From NCBI GenBank assembly GCA_019114885.1, contig DXEQ01000199.1, positions 1 to 6,505 of the forward strand: a stretch of DNA of 6,505 nt. The letters are read 5' to 3'. The position numbers and the translations under genes were made by a program. Shown piece by piece: positions 1-4,448 of this stretch (within the stretch, counting starts at the first letter, position 1; each line of letters opens with the position of its first letter). This DNA comes from Candidatus Anaerobutyricum stercoripullorum (GTDB taxonomy: Bacteria; Bacillota; Clostridia; Lachnospirales; Lachnospiraceae). The notes below the pieces were generated by a model that saw nothing but the letters and a program-made list of their open reading frames with translations, did not search any database and had not been told where the DNA came from.

Positions 1-1
1 T

Positions 2-2221
2 GGCATCGTATTTGCAACACAAAACACCATAGATATAACAAATTATGAAAATGGTGTTTATGAAGCGAAAGTTTCCCTGCTTAGACAGGGAAGCAGTTAT
101 TATTCGGCATGCGCCGGTCTGCTTGACGATGATGCGATTATTGCGCTTGACGAGGAGAAAATACATGTATATCTGAACTTTACAGAAGAAGGCGAGGTGG
201 CATTTGGCTCCGGTTACTATCAGGGTGGGTTAAAAGCTTATGATAATACAACAAATGAGTATATTGAAGACAGTGAAGTTGTATACAGTTACATGTGCAA
301 CAGTGACGGAACATTATTGGATAATACATCCTATAATGCTTTAACGGAGTTTCCATGTATCCTTTCCACAAGAATCACTTTGGATGATCGTTCCCTGTAT
401 GGAGACGAATCTTTGACAGGACATTATCGTATGGGTATCATCTCCCCTGTTATGGCGGCCATGAGTGGAATCGCTTATGCGGATGTGGAACCGATAGGAG
501 TGGATTTGGGTATTGTTTCCATGAAAAAGGTAGCAGATCTGACAGATACGGAAAAGCTCAACTCCATCCCAACCTACCAGAAATCTGTTCTCATGCGCAG
601 CATTCAGCGCGGAGACCTGTATCTGGAAGGAAGGGCAGACTATGCAGCCGATGCCGTGACTGCGTTGGAGAGTGCAGTGGAGGCAGGAAGAACCTATTAC
701 TATAATGATCTGAAAGATGTGGATAATAAGTCTGCGGAGAAAAAACAGTCCGACAGGATCAAAGAGTTATCCGACGCCATCGAGAACGCGATTACCGCGC
801 TGGATGTTCCGGGAAATGTGGATAAATCCGCATTGAAAGCGGCCATCGGTGAAGCAAAAGCTCTGACAGAGGGAGAGTATACCACTTTAAGCTGGGGCGC
901 TCTCAGCAAGGCTCTTTCTGACGCCGTTGTTACCAATAACCGCGCGGATGTTTCCCAGTCCGTGGTAGATGCGGAAGTGAAGAATCTGGAAGCGGCCATG
1001 GCGGCGCTGGAAAAAAGAAGCGGGGACGCGGTGAATCCTACAACGCTTTCTGACGGCGTATACCGGATCCCTGCGGGACTGTATAAGAACTCCAATGTAA
1101 AGAGTGTTTCCGACGCCGCTCTGGATGTGGCGTATCTGGAGGTGAAGGATGGACAGGCAAAGGTTACTCTGTCGTTCGTTCCGTGGGAAGACGGCGCGGT
1201 GAATCTGACGGCTCTTTCCACTTTAAGCAACATCACTTCCCAGGTATGGAATCCGTACGAGATTGCAGACTGTGAGAGGACGCCGGTGGAACCGACGGAG
1301 ACTTACGCTGTGGGAGAGGAAAGCTATCCGAAAGAGATGGTTCTGGATGTAACCCTCCCGGCAACCCTGGATTCCAGTGACAATTATATCTGGACGGAGA
1401 CCACGGTGCGCTCCGGTGAGACGGAGACGACCGAGTACGCCAGATTGTATCTGGATTATACCGGTATTGTAAATGTGACCGACGCCAGAAATGCGCTGGA
1501 TGCAGCGCAGAATTATGCGCAGAGCGAGTACACGGCGGACAGCTGGAAGACCTTTACCGATGCGGTGGCGGCGTTGGAAGAAGCCATCGCGGTTGAGAAA
1601 GATAAAGCGGTTCTGCAGACAGCGGTGGATGCGCTTGCCAACGCGCAAAAAGCATTGGTGAAAGTGAATACGTCGAACCCGCAGCAGCCATCCGGACAGA
1701 ACCCGCAGCAGCCGTCCACCCAGAGTCCGCAGCAGACTACGCAGGCGCCGCAGACCGGACAGCAGACGCCGGGCAGCCAGCAGCCGGTTGCCGGTATGGT
1801 TGGCGAAAAGTTTAAGATAAACGGAAATACGTACCAGCTTACCTCCAATGGAACGCAGGCCACAGCCGCTCTTGTAAAAGGCTCGAAAAAGAAAGCAAAA
1901 GTTGTGATTCCTTCCGCTGTGAAGAAAAACGGTGTGACAGTCTATGTTACTGCCATCGGCAACAATGCCTTTAAGAATCGGAAGAAAGTAAAGACGGTTG
2001 TCATCGGCAAAAATGTGCAGCGGATTGGCAAAAAGGCATTTGCCGGATGCCGGAACCTCCGAAAAATCACCGTCAAGTCCCGTATGGTCCGGATGGTGGG
2101 TAAAAAGGCATTCCAGAGCATTTCCAGCCGGGCGGTCATCAAGGTTCCGAAACAGTCCCTGAAACGATACCAGAAACTGTTTCGCAATAAAGGCCAGAGG
2201 AGAACAGTGAAGATCCGATAA
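2..2221 (+). CDS. Surface protein with two NEAT-like domains, FIVAR modules and basic LRR_5 tail (5' partial)
   Basis: The frame is open from the window edge, so the start and any signal peptide lie upstream; 739 residues are visible and the stop is TAA. Numbering visible residues from position 2, the order is as follows. A NEAT-like Ig-type domain covers about 16-175, opening with NGVYEAKVSLL. A helical linker follows. A FIVAR-like module covers about 277-337 (YTTLSW signature). A second NEAT-like domain covers about 350-490, opening with DGVYRIPAGLY, with KDGQAKVTL in the next strand. A second FIVAR module covers about 494-553 (YTADSW). A Pro/Gln/Ser linker covers about 556-600. The last 137 residues are LRR_5/BspA-like (AIGNNAF, IGKKAF, VGKKAF) and very rich in Lys/Arg. 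There is no LPXTG sorting signal, so the basic tail probably holds the protein on the wall or polymer by charge (inference). The likely role is haem or iron capture at the cell surface. The NEAT-like call is by eye: the canonical YxxxY haem motif is not seen, so the ligand is unproven. Confidence 0.75.
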   Translation, partial: GIVFATQNTIDITNYENGVYEAKVSLLRQGSSYYSACAGLLDDDAIIALDEEKIHVYLNFTEEGEVAFGSGYYQGGLKAYDNTTNEYIEDSEVVYSYMCNSDGTLLDNTSYNALTEFPCILSTRITLDDRSLYGDESLTGHYRMGIISPVMAAMSGIAYADVEPIGVDLGIVSMKKVADLTDTEKLNSIPTYQKSVLMRSIQRGDLYLEGRADYAADAVTALESAVEAGRTYYYNDLKDVDNKSAEKKQSDRIKELSDAIENAITALDVPGNVDKSALKAAIGEAKALTEGEYTTLSWGALSKALSDAVVTNNRADVSQSVVDAEVKNLEAAMAALEKRSGDAVNPTTLSDGVYRIPAGLYKNSNVKSVSDAALDVAYLEVKDGQAKVTLSFVPWEDGAVNLTALSTLSNITSQVWNPYEIADCERTPVEPTETYAVGEESYPKEMVLDVTLPATLDSSDNYIWTETTVRSGETETTEYARLYLDYTGIVNVTDARNALDAAQNYAQSEYTADSWKTFTDAVAALEEAIAVEKDKAVLQTAVDALANAQKALVKVNTSNPQQPSGQNPQQPSTQSPQQTTQAPQTGQQTPGSQQPVAGMVGEKFKINGNTYQLTSNGTQATAALVKGSKKKAKVVIPSAVKKNGVTVYVTAIGNNAFKNRKKVKTVVIGKNVQRIGKKAFAGCRNLRKITVKSRMVRMVGKKAFQSISSRAVIKVPKQSLKRYQKLFRNKGQRRTVKIR
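1676..1747 (+). repeat. Three 24-bp tandem repeats coding the Pro/Gln linker
   Basis: Three in-frame 24-bp units encode NPQQPSGQ, NPQQPSTQ and SPQQTTQA. The first two share an identical 14-base core, AACCCGCAGCAGCC, at 1676 and 1700; the third is diverged. The tract continues into a less regular Pro/Gln/Thr stretch up to about 1790. In the protein it forms a flexible spacer between the second FIVAR module and the LRR_5 tail, as expected for a wall-spanning region. Such tandem units can change copy number between strains. Confidence 0.8.
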
Positions 2222-2256
2222 AGCGTTATCACAAAAATAAACACAAATATACACAC

Positions 2257-2300
2257 AACCGGAAGTCCTGCCGCGGAAAGCGGCGGGGCTTATTCCGGTT
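2257..2300 (+). terminator. Large hairpin after the surface-protein gene, without a U-tract
   Basis: The inner stem AGTCCTGCCGC / GCGGCGGGGCT (two G-U pairs) closes a GGAAA loop at 2275-2279. The outer arms AACCGGA / TCCGGTT add seven pairs across a small bulge. It starts 36 bases after the stop of the first gene and ends about 25 bases before the next start codon. The following bases (TACACGGTAA) contain no T-run, so it is not a classical intrinsic terminator. It may be a weak terminator, a 3'-end stabiliser, or a 5' element of the regulator mRNA. A very weak promoter-like pair (TTATCA 2226-2231, TATACA 2248-2253, 16-bp spacing) lies just upstream. Confidence 0.45.
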
Positions 2301-2325
2301 TACACGGTAAAGAGGGGGGGAGTAC

Positions 2326-3183
2326 ATGAGGGAAGAAAAGGAGAGTCGGGACAGTTTCCGTGGGCAGATTGGAGAAAATGTCCGGCAGAGCCGCACGGAG
2401 ATAGAAGAAAATATCCTGCGTCTCCTCTATGAATGGTGGGTGCAGGGGAGAAGACTGAACCGGGACGCTGTTTGCGGACAGCTTCGGATGAATCGACGGA
2501 AGCTGGCGTGGTATATTACATCCATGACGGAACATGGGTATCTGGAGAATAGCTCCTGCGGGGGAGATCTGGTGCTGACGGATTTTGGAAAAGAGCAGGG
2601 GGCGGACTGTCATCGCCGTCATCAGAGTATCACGCATTTCATGCAGATAACCTGTGGACTGGATGAGGAGCGGGCGGAGGAGAATGCCTGCCGTATGGAA
2701 CATGTGTTGAGTGCCGATGCTATTGAGGGGATGTATCATTTTATCCGCCAGGGAGAGCTTTATGACAGCATTATAAGAAATGTGGATTTCTGCAGCCGAT
2801 ATCCGGCGAGAGAATATGCGTTTTGCATGGCCATCTATCGTCTGGACCGACGCTATCCACGGGTGCTGGCGGAAGAAAATGCCTGCTTTGAGGAAACGGT
2901 TCATCTGGCGGTGAGGGAAAACACAAGTGTCCTGTATCTTAAGCTGCTGCCGGAGAGTGTGCCTGCCGTAGAAGCCTTCTCTTTTCTGTGGTATAAGCGG
3001 GAAGATGGGTGGCAAAAAGCGGAACAGACAGAGCGGGGCTTCTGTGTTCCGGCAGAGATTCTTACTCTCACGTCAAACGGCAGGTATTCCTTCACAGAAG
3101 GGGAGGGCATGATCGCATTTACGAAGGACGATACATTTCCTGACGAAGCGGCATGTCGGGAATTAAACATTTATTTGTGGTGA
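2326..3183 (+). CDS. DtxR-like metal-responsive regulator with NEAT-like C-terminal domain (copy A)
   Basis: 285 residues, preceded by a G-rich ribosome binding site (GAGGGGGGGAG, 2312-2322). A winged helix spans about 26-88 and ends in a wing of the form GDLVLTDFGKE. The DtxR-type dimerisation region spans about 93-142. Its ACRMEH (121-126) matches ACRWEH of corynebacterial DtxR, so C122, E125 and H126 align with primary metal ligands C102, E105 and H106. H99 aligns with ancillary ligand H79, but the positions of E83 and H98 hold T and E, and M10 aligns with N. The C-terminal part (about 160-285) is not the usual SH3-like domain. It is beta-rich and aligns with the C-terminal domain of the next gene and with NEAT-like domains of the neighbouring surface proteins. 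It probably works as a cytosolic repressor of iron/haem genes and is co-transcribed with the next gene. The DtxR assignment is strong; metal specificity and the function of the extra domain are inference. Confidence 0.8.
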   Translation: MREEKESRDSFRGQIGENVRQSRTEIEENILRLLYEWWVQGRRLNRDAVCGQLRMNRRKLAWYITSMTEHGYLENSSCGGDLVLTDFGKEQGADCHRRHQSITHFMQITCGLDEERAEENACRMEHVLSADAIEGMYHFIRQGELYDSIIRNVDFCSRYPAREYAFCMAIYRLDRRYPRVLAEENACFEETVHLAVRENTSVLYLKLLPESVPAVEAFSFLWYKREDGWQKAEQTERGFCVPAEILTLTSNGRYSFTEGEGMIAFTKDDTFPDEAACRELNIYLW

Positions 3184-3213
3184 AAAAATATATAGGCAGG
3201 TGATGAAAAGATA

Positions 3214-4050
3214 ATGAAAAAAGGGGAGAACCTGAAAAGAAAAAATCTTCCGACCATGCAGCAGCTGTCCTATCTGATGGAACTGTACCACTTGCAGGCG
3301 GAGCGGGGCGTGGTGGATAAAGTGGCGAAGGCCTGCGGTGTCTCTCACAGCTCAGTGAGCCGCTATTTTAAATCCTGTGTGAAGAACGGGCTGCTCACGG
3401 AAAAGTATCAGTTTACCGGCATGGGCAGGATTCGAATGGAAGGATACAGGGAAATCATGACTGGCCTGCGGGAATATTTTACTGCCATGGGAATCCCGCC
3501 TGAAGAAGTGGAAGACAATGTCCGCAATCAGGTGGAACATGTGGAGTTTCATGTACTCACATCCATGGTGAAAAATATGCGCCAACAGGCAAAAGGAGAC
3601 GGGGTGCAGAAGGTGGAACGCTGCCGGGGCGATCTTCCGCTGGAGCTTTTTGAGAAAGGAGACTGGGAGGTATATTTTCTGATACTCCATCTGCAGGAGC
3701 AGAGACAGACCGGCGTCTCCATGGCGGACCGGGGATTTAAGAAGCCTGCCCGACTGCACCTGTCGGAGGATGAAGCATGGCTGGAACTTACTGTCTGCGA
3801 GATGACCGCCCGTTCCAGGGTGAACGGACAGTTGATGCGGGGACATCTGGATTCTCTCAAATATGCCTGCGATGGCATCCTGTATCAGGCGGATATACGG
3901 GATGGAAAAGTGCGGATTCCTCTTTCCGCCTGCCGTTTCCAACGCAGAAAAGGCGGAGAGATGAAAGGAATGGTTGCGGTCACTGCCACCTGTGATGTGG
4001 GCCGGACTCACATGCCGGAGAGTACGGCTGTGCTCATATTCTGGCTGTAA
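3214..4050 (+). CDS. DtxR-like regulator paralogue with NEAT-like sensor domain (copy B)
   Basis: 278 residues, starting 30 bases after the preceding gene. AGGTGA at 3198-3203 lies 10 bases before ATG 3214; the earlier ATG at 3202 meets a stop after three codons. The winged helix spans about 14-75, with recognition-helix segment GVSHSSVSRYFKS. The dimerisation helix region spans about 76-122. Only E108-H109 of the DtxR metal site is evident: the cysteine is lost (ANYCREH-type pattern replaced by NVRNQVEH) and the H79 equivalent is an isoleucine, so Fe2+/Mn2+ sensing as in DtxR is doubtful. The C-terminal domain (about 148-278) closely resembles a NEAT domain: GDWEVYFLILHL, then VSMADRGFKKPARL, then DEAWLELTV, and a final strand STAVLIFWL. 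The S-M-A-x-x-x-F...P-A pattern matches the helix preceding the haem pocket in NEAT proteins. It is likely a ligand-sensing regulator working with copy A, possibly as a heterodimer (inference). Haem as ligand is plausible but untested. Confidence 0.72.
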   Translation: MKKGENLKRKNLPTMQQLSYLMELYHLQAERGVVDKVAKACGVSHSSVSRYFKSCVKNGLLTEKYQFTGMGRIRMEGYREIMTGLREYFTAMGIPPEEVEDNVRNQVEHVEFHVLTSMVKNMRQQAKGDGVQKVERCRGDLPLELFEKGDWEVYFLILHLQEQRQTGVSMADRGFKKPARLHLSEDEAWLELTVCEMTARSRVNGQLMRGHLDSLKYACDGILYQADIRDGKVRIPLSACRFQRRKGGEMKGMVAVTATCDVGRTHMPESTAVLIFWL

Positions 4051-4132
4051 ATGATGGAGACAGACGCCGGAAGAAACCTCTGTTCCGGATTTCTGAACGG
4101 GTTTGGAACAGGAAAAAGAACGCCGGATTGTT

Positions 4133-4153
4133 ATCAATAAATATAATCAATAA
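4133..4153 (+). repeat. AT-rich direct repeat ATCAATAA
   Basis: ATCAATAA occurs at 4133-4140 and again at 4146-4153, 13 bases apart, with TATAAT (4142-4147) between and overlapping. No -35 hexamer is found at the correct distance, so this TATAAT is not a clear promoter. It could be a regulator site, but AT-rich sequence gives such repeats by chance. Confidence 0.3.
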
Positions 4154-4195
4154 GGAAAATATGGCTTAAATAAAGGCTGAAACGACTGAAAAAAC

Positions 4196-4212
4196 CGTGC
4201 GCAGGAAGCACG
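4196..4212 (-). terminator. Possible short intrinsic terminator for minus-strand transcripts
   Basis: CGTGC (4196-4200) and GCACG (4208-4212) form a five-pair stem with a seven-base loop, flanked by A-runs at 4189-4194 and 4213-4218. Read on the minus strand, the stem is followed by G and six U residues, the layout of a short intrinsic terminator. No minus-strand gene is seen feeding into it, so it may only stop antisense transcription, or be chance. Confidence 0.3.
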
Positions 4213-4226
4213 AAAAAAGAAAAAGG

Positions 4227-4256
4227 TTTACAAACTCATTTCCAATGCGGTATGTT
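4227..4256 (+). promoter_or_regulatory. Putative sigma-A promoter upstream of the flavin/NEAT-like gene
   Basis: TTTACA (4227-4232) and TATGTT (4251-4256) are separated by 18 bases, a reasonable vegetative promoter. Transcription would start near 4263, giving a leader of about 185 bases before the ATG at 4449. That leader would first pass the strong terminator at 4301-4346. This is the best promoter-like pair seen in the intergenic region; nothing closer to the gene has a good -35. Confidence 0.5.
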
Positions 4257-4300
4257 AGTCATAACGAATCACAGGGCTTTAAAAACAGTGGCCACATATG

Positions 4301-4346
4301 TTGCTGTCCTCTGCCTTTTCAGGGGAAACGGGCAGCAATATTTTTT
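4301..4346 (+). terminator. Strong intrinsic terminator inside the leader or after the regulator operon
   Basis: TTGCTGTCC (4301-4309) pairs with GGGCAGCAA (4330-4338) over nine base pairs with one G-U pair. An inner helix CTG / CAG (4311-4313 with 4320-4322) closes a CCTTTT loop. The stem is followed directly by T-A and six T residues (4341-4346). This is the most convincing intrinsic terminator in the window. It either ends the regulator operon (after a 250-base 3' region) or, together with the promoter at 4227-4256, forms a transcription attenuator or releases a small RNA of about 85 bases. Confidence 0.75.
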
Positions 4347-4357
4347 AGAGCAGGTGG

Positions 4358-4381
4358 TTAGTAATAACTAATAATAATTAG
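4358..4381 (+). promoter_or_regulatory. Iterated TTAGT/ACTAA dyad, candidate regulator operator
   Basis: Two overlapping perfect inverted repeats lie here: TTAGT-AATA-ACTAA (4358-4371) and CTAAT-AATA-ATTAG (4368-4381). Both have five-base arms and the same AATA spacer, so half-sites recur every 9-10 bases, about one helical turn. TTAG...CTAA arms resemble the ends of the DtxR/IdeR box. The neighbouring regulators are the obvious candidates to bind here. Fur-like binding cannot be excluded, and AT-rich sequence lowers the significance. Confidence 0.5.
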
Positions 4382-4397
4382 AAAAATAGAATGACAT

Positions 4398-4423
4398 GGG
4401 GAGCAGATTACGATTTGCTCCTT
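4398..4423 (+). promoter_or_regulatory. Leader hairpin that may compete with ribosome-binding-site sequestration
   Basis: GGAGCAGAT (4400-4408) pairs with ATTTGCTCC (4413-4421) over nine base pairs with one G-U pair and a four-base TACG loop; two G-U pairs can extend it outward. Its 3' arm contains CTCCTT (4418-4423), which can instead pair with GAGGAG (4436-4441), part of the ribosome binding site. The two structures are mutually exclusive, so this could be a translation switch or simply an mRNA stabilising hairpin. Confidence 0.45.
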
Positions 4424-4448
4424 ATATACAGGAAAGAGGAGGACAAGG

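Larger units (their letters stand above)
4051..4448 (+). other. 398-bp intergenic regulatory region
   Basis: No convincing coding sequence lies here; a short overlapping frame starting at 4391 is out of frame with the true downstream gene. The left part contains a weak stem CTGTTCC / GGAACAG (4080-4086 with 4105-4111, 18-base loop, no T-run) and an AT-rich stretch with ATCAATAA repeated at 4133 and 4146. The right part holds a promoter-like sequence, a strong terminator, an operator-like dyad and a leader hairpin, each listed separately. The length and density of signals suggest heavy regulation of the downstream flavin/NEAT-like protein. Confidence 0.7.

Noticed and set aside
700..1236. 178-codon open frame on the minus strand
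   Set aside because: It is opposite the first gene, low in complexity (Ser/Ala/Phe-rich), and without a ribosome binding site or domain.
1223..2254. 343-codon open frame on the minus strand
   Set aside because: It lies fully opposite the FIVAR/LRR_5 part of the first gene, has no recognisable domain, and is a shadow caused by the coding bias of the + strand frame.
3352..4137. 261-codon open frame on the minus strand
   Set aside because: It is antisense to the second regulator, whose winged helix and C-terminal domain are clearly recognisable.
4142..4147. Perfect TATAAT as a -10 element
   Set aside because: No acceptable -35 hexamer lies 16-18 bases upstream (the bases there are AACGCC or similar), so it is more likely a chance match in AT-rich DNA.
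4263..4346. Known riboswitch (FMN, preQ1, SAM, purine, fluoride) in the leader
   Set aside because: None of the conserved core sequences of these classes that I know could be found; only a terminator hairpin and a short palindrome are visible.
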